DNA from: Candidatus Nitrosopelagicus sp.
GTDB lineage: Archaea; Thermoproteota; Nitrososphaeria; Nitrososphaerales; Nitrosopumilaceae
Reading direction: 5' to 3'
DNA: 64,000 nucleotides
Assembly: GCA_028345295.1 (NCBI GenBank)
Contig: JAOMDA010000002.1
Location: 62,001-126,000, forward strand
Part shown: piece by piece, positions 40,639 through 51,038 of the stretch
Layout of the letters: each line of letters begins with the position of its first letter
How positions within the stretch are numbered: the first letter of the stretch is position 1
Program-made: the position numbers and the translations under genes
The notes under the pieces: model-generated
Told to the model about the DNA's origin: nothing
What the model saw: only the letters and a program-made list of their open reading frames with translations
Database searches by the model: none

Positions 40639-41994
40639 ATGGGTAAATTGTTTGGCACTAATGGTGTTCGTGGAATCTTCGGTAAGGATTTCAATTTAGA
40701 GTTCATTAATGATCTAGTCTCATCAATTGCAAATCATTATCAAAGTGGGAAAATTTTGGTTGCAGTTGATGGAAGGAATTCTAGTCCTGTAATTGAAAAA
40801 ATTGTTTCATCTGCATTAAATTATTCTGGATTAGATTGCCATTTAGCCGGATTAGTTCCAACTCCATGCTTAGAGTTTGCCACAAAAAATCTTGGTTATG
40901 ATGGAGGGATAATGATCACTGCATCTCATAATCCTCCTGAATATAATGGAATTAAATCAGTAGCATCAGACGGTGTAGAAATTTCACGAGATGATGAGAA
41001 AAAAATTGAGGAAATTTATTTTAATAAAAATTGGAAAAAACCATCAAAATTTGGTGTTACAACAAATGAGGACAGAGCAATTCAAGTATACATTAATGCA
41101 ATAAAATCTCATGTGGATATACCAAAGATAATTTCCAGAAAACTCAGAATTGCTATTGATCTTGGTAACGGTGCACAAGCAATAACTGTTATTCGTTTAT
41201 GTAAAGAATTAGGATGTGATGTTTTTACGATAAATGAAAATATTGATGGTGATTTTCCTGGCAGAGGTTCAGAACCTACCCCACAAAATTTATCAGATCT
41301 TTCATCCCTAGTTAAAAAAAATCAAGCAGATATTGGAATTGCATTTGATGGAGATGGTGATCGAAGTATTATATGTGATAATGAAGGTAAAGTTATCACT
41401 GGAGATAGTTCTGCAATTCTACTATGTAATTACCTATTAGAGAAAAATCCTAATTCTACTGTAATCACTTGCTTAAATTCTGGGACAACAATTGAAAAAC
41501 TTGTATCATATACTAACTCTAAAGTAATTAGAACTAAAGTCGGAAGTGTTGAAGTTTCAAGAAGAATGGTTATTGAAAATGCGCTTATTGGATTTGAAGA
41601 AAATGGTGGTTTTATGTATGGAAAACACAACCAAGTTCGTGATGGAGCTATGACATTAGCATTAGTTCTGGATTTACTGGCAAATTCAGAAAAATCCTTA
41701 TCTGAAAATATAGAATCACTACCTATTTCATATACTACAAAAGATAAAATTTCTTGCTTAACTGATGATGCAAATAGGGTCATATCTGAACTTTTGAATG
41801 AATTTCCAGATTCAGATACATCTGATGGCATAAAAATTACTTTTGATAGCCAAAACTGGATAATGGTTAGACCAAGTGGTACAGAGCCAATTATTAGAAT
41901 TTATGCTGAATCAAGTAATCAAAAAAATCTTGATGATTTAATGTCCAAGTATATTAAAAAAATTAATTTAATCATAAACCGGCAACATATTTAA
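40639..41994 (+). CDS. glmM: Phosphohexomutase, GlmM/phosphomannomutase type
   Basis: The 451-aa alpha-D-phosphohexomutase opens with KLFGTNGVRGIFGKDFN, has the phosphoserine loop MITASHNPPEYNGIK, the metal-binding DGDGDRSIICD, the sugar-binding GFEENGGFMYG and the phosphate-binding VRPSGTEPIIRIYAES. The FGTxGVRG start favours phosphoglucosamine mutase, feeding UDP-GlcNAc and glycan synthesis; phosphomannomutase activity is possible. It follows tRNA-Leu on the other strand by 50 nt. Confidence 0.85.
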   Translation: MGKLFGTNGVRGIFGKDFNLEFINDLVSSIANHYQSGKILVAVDGRNSSPVIEKIVSSALNYSGLDCHLAGLVPTPCLEFATKNLGYDGGIMITASHNPPEYNGIKSVASDGVEISRDDEKKIEEIYFNKNWKKPSKFGVTTNEDRAIQVYINAIKSHVDIPKIISRKLRIAIDLGNGAQAITVIRLCKELGCDVFTINENIDGDFPGRGSEPTPQNLSDLSSLVKKNQADIGIAFDGDGDRSIICDNEGKVITGDSSAILLCNYLLEKNPNSTVITCLNSGTTIEKLVSYTNSKVIRTKVGSVEVSRRMVIENALIGFEENGGFMYGKHNQVRDGAMTLALVLDLLANSEKSLSENIESLPISYTTKDKISCLTDDANRVISELLNEFPDSDTSDGIKITFDSQNWIMVRPSGTEPIIRIYAESSNQKNLDDLMSKYIKKINLIINRQHI

Positions 41995-42017
41995 GACGAG
42001 TTCAAGGCATTTTTTGA

Positions 42018-42404
42018 ATGGCTAAAGCATATTACGTCAAACATGAAACTCCAGCAGATCTTGTTAATCCAATTTTGGAGGCATTAAGAGTAGCAGCAAC
42101 TACTGGAAAAGTTAGAAAAGGTACTAATGAAGCAACCAAAGCCATTGAAAGAGGGATTAGCAAATTAATCATAATTGCTGAAGATGTTGAACCACCAGAG
42201 GTAGTTGCACATCTTCCATTAATTTGTGAAGAACAGGGTGCTGCATATGCATTTGTTCCAGATAAACAAGAGTTAGGAAAAGCACTTGGAATTGATGTAA
42301 CATCTGCTGCCGCTGCAATATTAGATGCAGGTGATGCACAACACATTATTGAAGAAGTTATTGCCTCCCTTGCAAAAGCTAAAGGTGGCGATACTGAACA
42401 ATGA
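42018..42404 (+). CDS. rpl7ae: Ribosomal protein L7Ae (eL8)
   Basis: The 128-aa protein carries [40 protein letters not shown], the kink-turn RNA-binding region of L7Ae. It is part of the large subunit and also of C/D and H/ACA RNPs and RNase P. It starts the archaeal operon L7Ae-S28e-L24e-Ndk-aIF5B. Its stop overlaps the next start by 4 nt. Confidence 0.96.
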   Translation: MAKAYYVKHETPADLVNPILEALRVAATTGKVRKGTNEATKAIERGISKLIIIAEDVEPPEVVAHLPLICEEQGAAYAFVPDKQELGKALGIDVTSAAAAILDAGDAQHIIEEVIASLAKAKGGDTEQ

Positions 42405-42619
42405 GTCAGCAATCACAATCTGACGAACTAAGTTCTGCAGAAATTATTCAAATTGTTGGTAGAACTGGAATTGCTGGTGAAGTTATACAAGTAAGAGTTA
42501 AAATTTTAGAGGGAAAAGATAAAGGACGTGTTCTTACAAGAAATGTAAAAGGTTCTGTTAGAATGTCTGATATTATTATATTACGAGAAACTGAACGAGA
42601 AGCTAAAAAAATCCATTAG
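42401..42619 (+). CDS. rps28e: Ribosomal protein S28e (eS28)
   Basis: The 72-aa beta-barrel protein has [56 protein letters not shown], quoted in part, the diagnostic body and C-terminal signature of S28e. It sits near the mRNA exit site of the small subunit. Coupled by ATGA to L7Ae. Confidence 0.96.
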   Translation: MSQQSQSDELSSAEIIQIVGRTGIAGEVIQVRVKILEGKDKGRVLTRNVKGSVRMSDIIILRETEREAKKIH

Positions 42620-42627
42620 TGATGTAA

Positions 42628-42831
42628 ATGAGTCTTTTAGTTAAACCATGTAATTTTTGTGACAGACCTGTTGCAAAAGGTACAGGAACAATGCTTGCGT
42701 TAAACAATGGTACTGTTATGTGGTTTTGTTCATCAAAATGCAAAAAGAATATGCGTGTATTAAAGCGTGATCCAAGAAAACTAAAATGGACAAACAAATA
42801 TGTCAAAGGCGGAATTAAAGTCAAGAAGTAA
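42628..42831 (+). CDS. rpl24e: Ribosomal protein L24e (eL24)
   Basis: The 67-aa zinc protein has CNFCDRPVAKGTGTMLALNNGTVMWFCSSKC with the four metal Cys, and the RDPRKLKWT signature. It belongs to the large subunit. It follows S28e after 8 nt. Confidence 0.96.
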   Translation: MSLLVKPCNFCDRPVAKGTGTMLALNNGTVMWFCSSKCKKNMRVLKRDPRKLKWTNKYVKGGIKVKK

Positions 42832-42832
42832 A

Positions 42833-43234
42833 TTGACTGAGCAAACTTTATTCATAGTAAAACCTGATGGTGTAAAAAGAAAATTAGTCGGTGAAATTCT
42901 ATCTAGATTTGAAAAGAAAGGATTTGTTATCATTAAATTAAAAATGTTTAGTTTTACCAAAGAACTTGCATCTGAGTTTTATTCTATACATAAAGAAAAA
43001 CCATTTTTTGACGAATTATTATCTTATATTACATCAGGACCTGTAGTAGTTGCAGTAATAGAGGGAAATAATGCTGTTATAACAACAAGACAAATGGTAG
43101 GTGCAACAAAATCGTTTGAGGCTGAACCAGGTTCTATTAGAGGAGATTTTGGTTTAGGATTTACTGAAAACATTATTCATGCTTCTGACTCTTTAGAAAG
43201 CTTTGAAAAGGAAGTGAATGTAGTATTCAAGTGA
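42833..43234 (+). CDS. ndk: Nucleoside diphosphate kinase
   Basis: The 133-aa enzyme has EQTLFIVKPDGVKRKLVGEI, the NDK body, and IRGDFGLGFTENIIHASDS, with the phosphorylated His. It transfers the gamma phosphate between nucleoside triphosphates and diphosphates. I start at TTG 42833, 1 nt after the L24e stop; the ORF-track ATG at 42800 would overlap L24e by 32 nt and add an unneeded leader. Same operon as L24e and aIF5B. Confidence 0.95.
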   Translation: MTEQTLFIVKPDGVKRKLVGEILSRFEKKGFVIIKLKMFSFTKELASEFYSIHKEKPFFDELLSYITSGPVVVAVIEGNNAVITTRQMVGATKSFEAEPGSIRGDFGLGFTENIIHASDSLESFEKEVNVVFK

Positions 43235-43240
43235 TTAACG

Positions 43241-45022
43241 TTGGGGATAAGACAACCAATTGTGGCAGTATTAGGCCACGTTGATTCAGGGAAAACATCA
43301 ATCTTAGATAAGATTCGTGGAACTGGTGTACAATCTAGAGAAGCTGGTGGAATAACTCAGCATATAGGTGCAAGTTTTCTTCCAGACGAAACTATTAAAA
43401 AAATATGTGGCTCATTATATGAAAAACTAGGTCAATCTGAAACTAAAGTACCAGGAATTCTTGTTATTGATACTCCAGGACATGAAGTATTTACTAATTT
43501 AAGAGCTAGAGGTGGTTCTGCTGCAGATATAGCCATTCTAGTGGTTGATATCAATAGAGGATTACAGCCTCAAACAAATGAAAGTCTAAAAATTCTTGAA
43601 AGTAGAAAGGTTCCTTTTGTTGTTGCACTAAATAAAGTGGACATGATATCTGGTTGGCAAAAAAATGATATGCCTCTTGTGTCTCAAGCAATAAAAAGTC
43701 AGAGTACACCTGTTCAAACTATAATAGATGAACAAATTTACAATGTCGTTGGTGCTCTTTCAATTTTAGGTTATCAATCAGAGGCATTTTATCGAGTTCA
43801 GGATTTTTCTAAAGAAGTCTCAATAGTACCTATTAGTGCTAGAACAGGAGTAGGAATTCCTGAATTATTGGGGGTTTTAGTTGGTTTAACAGAACAATTT
43901 CTCAAGAAGAAATTAGAGCAAGAAGAAAAATCAACACGAGGTATAATTCTTGAAGTAAATGACGAAGTTGGGTTAGGACCTACTGCAAATATGATCTTAG
44001 TTGATGGATTTCTGAAAAAAGATGATAATATTGTTGTAGCAAAGAGAGATTCTGTTATAGTAACTAAGCCTAAGGCACTATTATTACCAAAACCATTAGA
44101 TGAAATGCGTGATCCTAGGGATAAATTCAAACCAATTGATGAAGTTCAGGCAGCAGCAGGAATTAAAATAGCATCACCAGATCTTGATGGTGTACTTCCT
44201 GGCAGTACAGTTTATGCTACATCAGATCTAATAGAAGCTGAAAAATTCAAAAAATCAATAGAATCTGAAATGAAATCAGTATTCATCAATACTGAAACGA
44301 CTGGTCTAATTTTAAAATGTGACACAATAGGTTCATTGGAAGCATTAACTGAGATGCTAAGACGCAAACAAATCCCAATTTCCAAGGCTGACATTGGTCC
44401 TGTAACACGTAGAGATGTAATGGAAGCTAAAGCAATAAAAGAAAAAGATCGACATCTTGGTGTTATCTTATCTTTTAATGTAAAGATATTTGATGACGCT
44501 GTAGTTGAATCAGAAGAAAGTTATGTTAGAATTTTTGATGATAAAATAATCTATAGCTTAATTGATGATTATTCATTATGGGTTGAACAAGATAGCGCTG
44601 ACGTTGATAGTGCAATTTTTAATGAAATGACTCCTATTGTAAAATTTACATTTCTTAAAGGTTACATCTTTAGAAATAATAATCCTGCAGTATTTGGAAT
44701 TAGAGTTGATACAGGAAAATTACGACAAAAAATTCCTTTTATGAATAAGTCTGGAAAAAAAATTGGTATAGTACACCAACTCCAAAATGATGGAAAAACT
44801 GTACCTATAGTAAAACCTGGTGAAGAAGTTGCATGTTCTGTACAAAACATAACTATTGGAAGGCAAATATCTGAAGAAGATGTTTTTTATTCACTTCCAA
44901 CACCTGATGAAGCAAAAAAGATTCTGAAAAAATATATGCACAAATTAAATTCAGAAGAATCAAAAATTTTTAATGAGATTTTAGAAATTCAAAGAAAAAT
45001 TAATCCCGTTTATGGTTATTAA
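43241..45022 (+). CDS. infB: Translation initiation factor aIF5B
   Basis: The 593-aa GTPase has VLGHVDSGKTSILDKIRGT (G1), GGITQHIGAS (switch I), VIDTPGHEVFTNLRARGG (G3) and ALNKVDMISGW (G4), then the domains II-IV up to the C-terminal helix. It promotes subunit joining and initiator tRNA use. Start is TTG 43241, 6 nt after the ndk stop; no ATG lies in a suitable place. No intein is seen. It closes the ribosomal operon and its stop overlaps the convergent thioredoxin gene by 4 nt. Confidence 0.95.
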   Translation: MGIRQPIVAVLGHVDSGKTSILDKIRGTGVQSREAGGITQHIGASFLPDETIKKICGSLYEKLGQSETKVPGILVIDTPGHEVFTNLRARGGSAADIAILVVDINRGLQPQTNESLKILESRKVPFVVALNKVDMISGWQKNDMPLVSQAIKSQSTPVQTIIDEQIYNVVGALSILGYQSEAFYRVQDFSKEVSIVPISARTGVGIPELLGVLVGLTEQFLKKKLEQEEKSTRGIILEVNDEVGLGPTANMILVDGFLKKDDNIVVAKRDSVIVTKPKALLLPKPLDEMRDPRDKFKPIDEVQAAAGIKIASPDLDGVLPGSTVYATSDLIEAEKFKKSIESEMKSVFINTETTGLILKCDTIGSLEALTEMLRRKQIPISKADIGPVTRRDVMEAKAIKEKDRHLGVILSFNVKIFDDAVVESEESYVRIFDDKIIYSLIDDYSLWVEQDSADVDSAIFNEMTPIVKFTFLKGYIFRNNNPAVFGIRVDTGKLRQKIPFMNKSGKKIGIVHQLQNDGKTVPIVKPGEEVACSVQNITIGRQISEEDVFYSLPTPDEAKKILKKYMHKLNSEESKIFNEILEIQRKINPVYGY

Positions 45023-45426
45023 TTTAAAGAATGTTTTTTGCAGATCATATGAATTCCAGGTTCTCCTACCGCTCCAATCATCTTGTCAATAGGTGTACCA
45101 TTTCTAAACATAATGAATGTTGGAATTGATTGAACACCAAATTTCATTGCAATATTTTGATTATTATCCACATTTACTCTTGCAAAATTAATATGCTCAT
45201 ACTTTTTGGCAAGTCTAGTAAATATAGGATGCATTGATTTGCATGGTCCACACCATTCTGCCCAAAAATCAACCAATGTTAATACATCTTTAGAAACTAT
45301 TTGTTCAAAATTGTTAATGTCTAAATCAATTACTGAGGTTTTTTCTGAAATATTTGATTGATTATGAAGCTTCAATATTTCTTCTAGTTGTTTTTTCTTG
45401 AGTTTTTCTAATTCCTCATCTACCAT
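45019..45426 (-). CDS. Thioredoxin with N-terminal extension
   Basis: The 135-aa protein has a charged helical N-terminus of about 30 residues (EELEKLKKKQLEEILKLHNQ), then a thioredoxin domain with FWAEWCGPCKSMHPIF and QSIPTFIMFRNGT. It is the second thioredoxin in the window. The coiled extension could bind a partner. Convergent overlap with infB. Confidence 0.9.
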   Translation of the reverse strand: MVDEELEKLKKKQLEEILKLHNQSNISEKTSVIDLDINNFEQIVSKDVLTLVDFWAEWCGPCKSMHPIFTRLAKKYEHINFARVNVDNNQNIAMKFGVQSIPTFIMFRNGTPIDKMIGAVGEPGIHMICKKHSLN

Positions 45427-45459
45427 ATTGAATGATTCTGGTTATTTACTTAATAATTT

Positions 45460-45873
45460 TTACAAATCTAAAAGATACTTCAACCTAGTCTCGTCACCCT
45501 CATCAATTTCCATTTCATGAAATGTAGGAGATTTAATCTCTACTTTGAAACCATGTTTCTTAATATCAATATTTTCACCAAATAATTCAGCATTGATTAC
45601 AAACGGCTCTTTTTTAACATCCAACTTGAATCGTTTTATTGCAAAACCATCAGTAATTGTTAAAATTATAATTTCCTCTAGCCAATTATACAATAGATAA
45701 TCTAGATCTTTACCTTCAACAGTTATTTTTTTCTGAATATCTTCATCTATCTTTGAGTCATCAATTATTGTTTGTACAATTGATTGTCCAGCAACTTCAA
45801 ATGCTTTTGTCAAATTAGGTGCTTTAACTTCAATGAGTGCATCAGTTGAATGTTCAAGGTATTTGTAGCTCAT
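45460..45873 (-). CDS. Archease
   Basis: The 137-aa protein shows SYKYLEHSTDALIEVKAPNLTKAFEVAGQ with the conserved metal-site Asp/His, EGKDLDYLLYNWLEEII, and the C-terminal DEGDETRLKYLLDL-type ending with the conserved Asp. Archease supports RtcB RNA ligase in tRNA splicing. RtcB is not in the window. Confidence 0.9.
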   Translation of the reverse strand: MSYKYLEHSTDALIEVKAPNLTKAFEVAGQSIVQTIIDDSKIDEDIQKKITVEGKDLDYLLYNWLEEIIILTITDGFAIKRFKLDVKKEPFVINAELFGENIDIKKHGFKVEIKSPTFHEMEIDEGDETRLKYLLDL

Positions 45874-45955
45874 TTCCTTTTTTTACATTTCTGATATTAA
45901 TTAGTTCTAATTTCTATAGCAAAGCCTAAATGCATTCGTTCATTTTTTTTTGTAA

Positions 45956-47215
45956 ATGGAACTACCTAGAGGCATGAAGGATTTTGATAATAATGAATTT
46001 TCAAGAATTGAATTTGTCAGAGAAAAATTTCTAGAAACATCAGAAGTCTTTGGGTATAAACCAATGGAACCTTCTTCAATTGAATCACTTTCTACATTAG
46101 AAGCAAAAAGTGGAGAATCAATCAAGGATGATGTTTATTTTTTTACTGATAAGGGAGAACGAGAAATTGCATTAAGATTTGACTTTACCGTTGGATTAAC
46201 TCGATATGCAGTTTCTCAAAAATCTATGAAACTACCAGCAAAGATTTCTGCATTTGGTGGAGTTTGGAGATATGATGAACCACAAAAGGGAAGATACAGA
46301 TTTTTTCACCAATGGGATGTTGAGATTTTTGGCAGTGCAAATTTAGAATATGATGCCGAAATAATTGAATTCACGTCAAAGTTTTTTTCAAATCTTGGTT
46401 TAGAGAATATTATAATTGATATATCTCATAGAAAATTAGTTCAATCGTACATCAATGAAATCTTCCAAGAAGATGATCAACAAATTGTTTCTGATATGCT
46501 AAGAGCAGTTGATAAAATACAAAAAAAATCTAAACAAGAAATCATTTCTGAATATGAAAAAAAGGGATATTCACGTGATAAATTAGAAAAAATTATTGAG
46601 TTTTCGAAAATTACTGGTACACCATCTGAAATTCTAGATAAGATTGATGTTAGTTGTTTTGCTGGTTGGGATGAAATCACAGCGATTTATGATTCACTAA
46701 AAAATCGTGACATCAATAATATTCAAATTAACTTGGGAATTGTTCGTGGTTTAGATTATTACTCAGGAATTGTTTTTGAAGCATTTGATAATACTTTTGA
46801 TATAGGGGCTCTTGTAGGTGGAGGAAGATATGATAGTTTACCTGAAGCATTTGGAAGAACAGATTTTGGTGCAACAGGTGTTGCAGGTGGTGTTGAAAGA
46901 ATAATTTTAGCATTAGAAAATCAAAATTCTAAATTTAAAGAAACAGATAAACGAATTTCTGTTTTATATGTTAACGATCAAATGAAAAATCATGCAATAA
47001 AAATCGTATCGTCACTTCGTAATAAAGGAATTCTAGTGGACATTGATCTTAGTGGTAAATCATTAAAAAAACAAATGGAGCAATCTATTAATTCAAAATT
47101 TGCAGTGATAGTTGCACCAAATGAATTCTCTAATGGAATGGTAGTATTACGTAACATGTTAGACAGAACAGAAAAACAAGTCAAAGTAGAAGATTTAATG
47201 TCTGAATTTAGTTGA
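45956..47215 (+). CDS. hisS: Histidyl-tRNA synthetase
   Basis: The 419-aa class II synthetase has LPRGMKDF at the start, motif 2 FGGVWRYDEPQKGRYRFFHQWDVEIFG, the histidine-binding segments LGIVRGLDYYSGIVFEAF and GALVGGGRYDSL, motif 3 GATGVAGGVERIILAL and a C-terminal anticodon-binding domain (ISVLYVNDQMKNHAIKIVSSLR). Length is normal. Start ATG 45956; its end overlaps the convergent aIF6 by 8 nt. Confidence 0.95.
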   Translation: MELPRGMKDFDNNEFSRIEFVREKFLETSEVFGYKPMEPSSIESLSTLEAKSGESIKDDVYFFTDKGEREIALRFDFTVGLTRYAVSQKSMKLPAKISAFGGVWRYDEPQKGRYRFFHQWDVEIFGSANLEYDAEIIEFTSKFFSNLGLENIIIDISHRKLVQSYINEIFQEDDQQIVSDMLRAVDKIQKKSKQEIISEYEKKGYSRDKLEKIIEFSKITGTPSEILDKIDVSCFAGWDEITAIYDSLKNRDINNIQINLGIVRGLDYYSGIVFEAFDNTFDIGALVGGGRYDSLPEAFGRTDFGATGVAGGVERIILALENQNSKFKETDKRISVLYVNDQMKNHAIKIVSSLRNKGILVDIDLSGKSLKKQMEQSINSKFAVIVAPNEFSNGMVVLRNMLDRTEKQVKVEDLMSEFS

Positions 47216-47873
47216 TAAATGCTCTGGTAAGCATCATTATTTCTGGTCCATTAGTTAGTGTTCCAACCACCATAGCCTTGTTATTAACCAAGATACCAGA
47301 TGAAAGAAAAGGAAGTCCACCATTAATTGTTGCGTGTTCTAGTTTTACACCTAAAATATCGCTGATTATTTTCATATCATCATCATCAGTTTCAGGATGT
47401 ATAATTCCCCCTGATTGTGATGCTGCCATAACTGCACCAACTTGATGGAAACCTGCAATTTTCTTCTGTAAAACTTCGATGTCTAGTACATCTTCAATTT
47501 TTTGAATAGATTCTTTTGGTAAACTAGGAGAGACAATTCCACCTTTATCATTTACACACATCATATTTCCAAGCGCATTAGATTTCACATCTAAAATATC
47601 TACATTTAGATCTGTTTTCCTTTTAATTATATCCAGTTCATCTTCAGAGCAAGTATTAGGTAGTAACATCCCATGATTATTCACAACCATAAATATTCCT
47701 AATAGTCTAGTATTTGCTACAGATGTTACAATATAATCAGTTTGTAGATATTCAGACAGTTTTTTTGATTTTGTAGCCGCAAATCCATTTGGAAGAAAAA
47801 CGAATTCATCGTTAACTTTTGTATAAATTCCAATATTAGGTCCTCTGTATACGTCGAATTTTATTATATCCAA
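47208..47873 (-). CDS. eif6: Translation initiation factor aIF6
   Basis: The 221-aa protein has the five-fold repeated alpha/beta pattern of eIF6, with GNMMCVNDKGGIVSPSLPKE, GAVMAASQSGGIIHPETDDDD and SSGILVNNKAMVVGTLTNGPE. It binds the large subunit and stops premature joining. Alone on its transcript, so far as seen. Confidence 0.93.
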   Translation of the reverse strand: MDIIKFDVYRGPNIGIYTKVNDEFVFLPNGFAATKSKKLSEYLQTDYIVTSVANTRLLGIFMVVNNHGMLLPNTCSEDELDIIKRKTDLNVDILDVKSNALGNMMCVNDKGGIVSPSLPKESIQKIEDVLDIEVLQKKIAGFHQVGAVMAASQSGGIIHPETDDDDMKIISDILGVKLEHATINGGLPFLSSGILVNNKAMVVGTLTNGPEIMMLTRAFIN

Positions 47874-47991
47874 TAATATGTTACTATTTGAAAAAGATAT
47901 GAACGTACTCTAATTTATCTAAAAACAGCGTTATAAAAAATGAATTTTAATTACTGATCGTTTAGTCTGTGCTAATTTTGTCTAGATTTAA

Positions 47992-48573
<582 letters not shown>

Positions 48574-48636
48574 AATTAATATCTAATCTTTTCTTTATTT
48601 TTCATTTTTTATCTACTAGTAGTTTGTATACCAATC

Positions 48637-49506
48637 ATGCATAAAATTGGAATAGATCTTGGTGGAACAAAAACAGAGGGTGTATTATTAGATGAAAAAT
48701 TTGAAATTATCGATAGAAAAAGATTACCGACAAATCAACAGGAAGGTTATTCGTCAATTCTTGATTTAATTAAAAATTTAGTTGATGATTTAAAACAGAA
48801 AACTGATGATAGTACATCCATAGGCATTTGCACCCCAGGTGCATTATCAAAACAATCTGGTGTGATCAAAAATAGTAATACACAATGTCTTATTGGAAAA
48901 GATCTTAGTAATGATTTAGAGAATATTTTGAAACAGAAAATTTCTATTGAGAATGATGCAAATTGTTTTGCATTAGCAGAATCAAAACTTGGTGCAGCAC
49001 AAAATTTTGATATGGTTTTTGGTGTAATATTGGGTACTGGTGTTGGTGGTGGTCTGATAATAAATGATCATATTTACAATGGTAGAACAAATATTGCTGG
49101 TGAATGGGGACATCATTGTATTTGGCCTAAAGGAAATTCTTGTTATTGTGGAAAAAGGGGGTGTGTAGAAACCTATCTCAGTGGCCCTGCTTTAGAAAAA
49201 AGATGGGAATATCTTTCAAATAAACAACAATCATTGTCTGAAATTCTTCAGAATAGTGAGGATGATTTACTCCAGAAGTGGAAAAGTGAATTTCTAGAGA
49301 ACTTTGGTTTGGCACTTGGAAATGTGATAGATATTTTAGATCCAGACGCAATTGTTTTGGGTGGAGGCTTATCTAATATTCCATTCCTGTATGATGAAGG
49401 TAAAAATTCAGTATACCAAAAAGTTTTCAGCGATCAAATTGACACTCCAATTCTAAAAAACAATCTAGGTGATTCTGCTGGAGTTTTTGGTGCGTGTATG
49501 ATATGA
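48637..49506 (+). CDS. ROK-family sugar kinase
   Basis: The 289-aa protein has IGIDLGGTKTEGVLLD (phosphate 1), IENDANCFALAE with the catalytic Asp, GVILGTGVGGGLIIN, the ROK zinc motif GHHCIWPKGNSCYCGKRGC and the C-terminal AIVLGGGLSN. It phosphorylates a hexose or amino sugar with ATP; glucokinase-like or N-acetylhexosamine kinase cannot be separated. Given the GlmM-like mutase elsewhere, sugar activation for glycans is reasonable. Confidence 0.82.
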   Translation: MHKIGIDLGGTKTEGVLLDEKFEIIDRKRLPTNQQEGYSSILDLIKNLVDDLKQKTDDSTSIGICTPGALSKQSGVIKNSNTQCLIGKDLSNDLENILKQKISIENDANCFALAESKLGAAQNFDMVFGVILGTGVGGGLIINDHIYNGRTNIAGEWGHHCIWPKGNSCYCGKRGCVETYLSGPALEKRWEYLSNKQQSLSEILQNSEDDLLQKWKSEFLENFGLALGNVIDILDPDAIVLGGGLSNIPFLYDEGKNSVYQKVFSDQIDTPILKNNLGDSAGVFGACMI

Positions 49507-49510
49507 TTAT

Positions 49511-51034
49511 TTATTGTGGTTCTATTGTTGCTGGAGGTTTACTGGATATTACATAAGATACCCATGTAACTTCTTCAATTTCATTTGTAATTCTGTTACT
49601 AATTTTCTCCAAAATTCCATGTGGGAGTCTAGTCCAATCTGCGGTCATTGCATCAATAGAATCAACAATTCGTACAGTAACAATTCTTCCATATTTTCTT
49701 TCATCACCAACAACACCTACGGCTTTGTCATCTCCTACAGCAGCAAATGCCTGCCAAACTTGGTTATATAATCCGGCATCCCACAATTCTTCTTCTATGA
49801 TTTTACTTGCTTTTCTTGATATTGACAATTTTGTTGGGGTTACTTCGCCTATGACTCTTACAGACAAACCTGGTCCTGGGAATGGATGTCTATTGACTAA
49901 TTTTTCAGGAACACCAAGAATTTTTGCAACTTCTCTAACTTCATCTTTGTATAGTTCTCTTAACGGCTCTAGAATTTCCAAATTCAACCAATCTGGTAAA
50001 CCACCAACATTATGATGTGATTTAATTACAGACGCTGGTCCTTTTGAGACTCCACTCTCAATTACATCAGGATATAATGTTCCTTGTGCAAGCCATTTGA
50101 ATGGACCATTCTTTTCAGCAAAATCTGTAAAAACTCTGATGAACTCTTCACCAACAATTTTTCTCTTGTCTTCGGGATCCAAAACCCCTCTTAATTTTGA
50201 AAGAAATTTCTCTTGAGCTTCTATTTTATGAAAATTCAATGAAAAATTTTTCATAAACATATCATCAATCTCTTCTGATTCATTTAAACGCAACAAACCG
50301 TTATCAACAAAAACTCCTGTTAATCGTTCTCCTATAGCCTTGTGGATCAATAATGCTGCTACCGTTGAATCTATTCCACCACTAACACCACATAGTACGT
50401 TTCCATCAATTTTTGTTAATTCATTTACTGTTTTTTCAATAAATCCTTCCATTGTCCAGTCTTGTTTTGCGTTACAAATGTTCAAAACAAAATTCTTCAA
50501 AATCTCAGTTCCTTGTTCAGTATGAATAACCTCAGGATGAAACTGAATTCCAAATATGGTTCTATCTTTATTAGCTATAGCTGCTGCATGTGCATTACTA
50601 GTATGACCAATAATATCAAATTCGTCAGGAATTTCTTCTGCTTCATCACCATGACTCATCCATGCTCTGATTGATTCACCTAATCCCTCTAGTAGTTTAG
50701 AATTTTTGTCCATCATTAACAAAGATGATCCATATTCTTTGTTTGCTTGTTTCACTTTTCCTCCAAATTTATTAACAATTAGTTGATGACCATAACAAAT
50801 TCCAAGTATTGGCAGTTCAAAGTCAAATATTGCATTTTCTGGAAGTGGTGCATCTGAATTATAAACACTTGAAGGTCCGCCAGAAAAAATTATTCCTTTA
50901 GGTTCTTTCTTTTTTAATTCATCACTAGATATATCGTATGGAACTAATTCTGCATATACTGAAAGTTCTCTAATTCTCCTGCAAATAAGATGACTATATT
51001 GAGAACCAAAATCTAAAACAACAATTTTATCCAT
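49511..51034 (-). CDS. guaA: GMP synthase, glutamine-hydrolysing
   Basis: The 507-aa protein joins a glutamine amidotransferase domain (Cys in ILGICYGHQLIV, His and Glu in GIQFHPEVIH; residues 1-190) to an ATP-pyrophosphatase domain (CGVSGGIDSTVAALLIHKA) and dimerisation end (RKYGRIVTVRIVDSID). It converts XMP to GMP. Fused single-chain form rather than the split form of many euryarchaea. The last residues TIEPQ differ slightly from the usual TIEWE. guaB lies about 3 kb away on the other strand. Confidence 0.95.
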   Translation of the reverse strand: MDKIVVLDFGSQYSHLICRRIRELSVYAELVPYDISSDELKKKEPKGIIFSGGPSSVYNSDAPLPENAIFDFELPILGICYGHQLIVNKFGGKVKQANKEYGSSLLMMDKNSKLLEGLGESIRAWMSHGDEAEEIPDEFDIIGHTSNAHAAAIANKDRTIFGIQFHPEVIHTEQGTEILKNFVLNICNAKQDWTMEGFIEKTVNELTKIDGNVLCGVSGGIDSTVAALLIHKAIGERLTGVFVDNGLLRLNESEEIDDMFMKNFSLNFHKIEAQEKFLSKLRGVLDPEDKRKIVGEEFIRVFTDFAEKNGPFKWLAQGTLYPDVIESGVSKGPASVIKSHHNVGGLPDWLNLEILEPLRELYKDEVREVAKILGVPEKLVNRHPFPGPGLSVRVIGEVTPTKLSISRKASKIIEEELWDAGLYNQVWQAFAAVGDDKAVGVVGDERKYGRIVTVRIVDSIDAMTADWTRLPHGILEKISNRITNEIEEVTWVSYVISSKPPATIEPQ

Positions 51035-51038
51035 TTTA

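Noticed and set aside
40331-40699. 122-aa plus-strand ORF across tRNA-Leu
   Set aside because: It runs through tRNA-Leu and antisense to purU, so it is a shadow frame.
42800-42832. ATG start of Ndk overlapping L24e
   Set aside because: It would overlap the L24e 3' end by 32 nt, and the operon shows short gaps; TTG 42833 directly precedes the conserved EQTLFIVKPDG.
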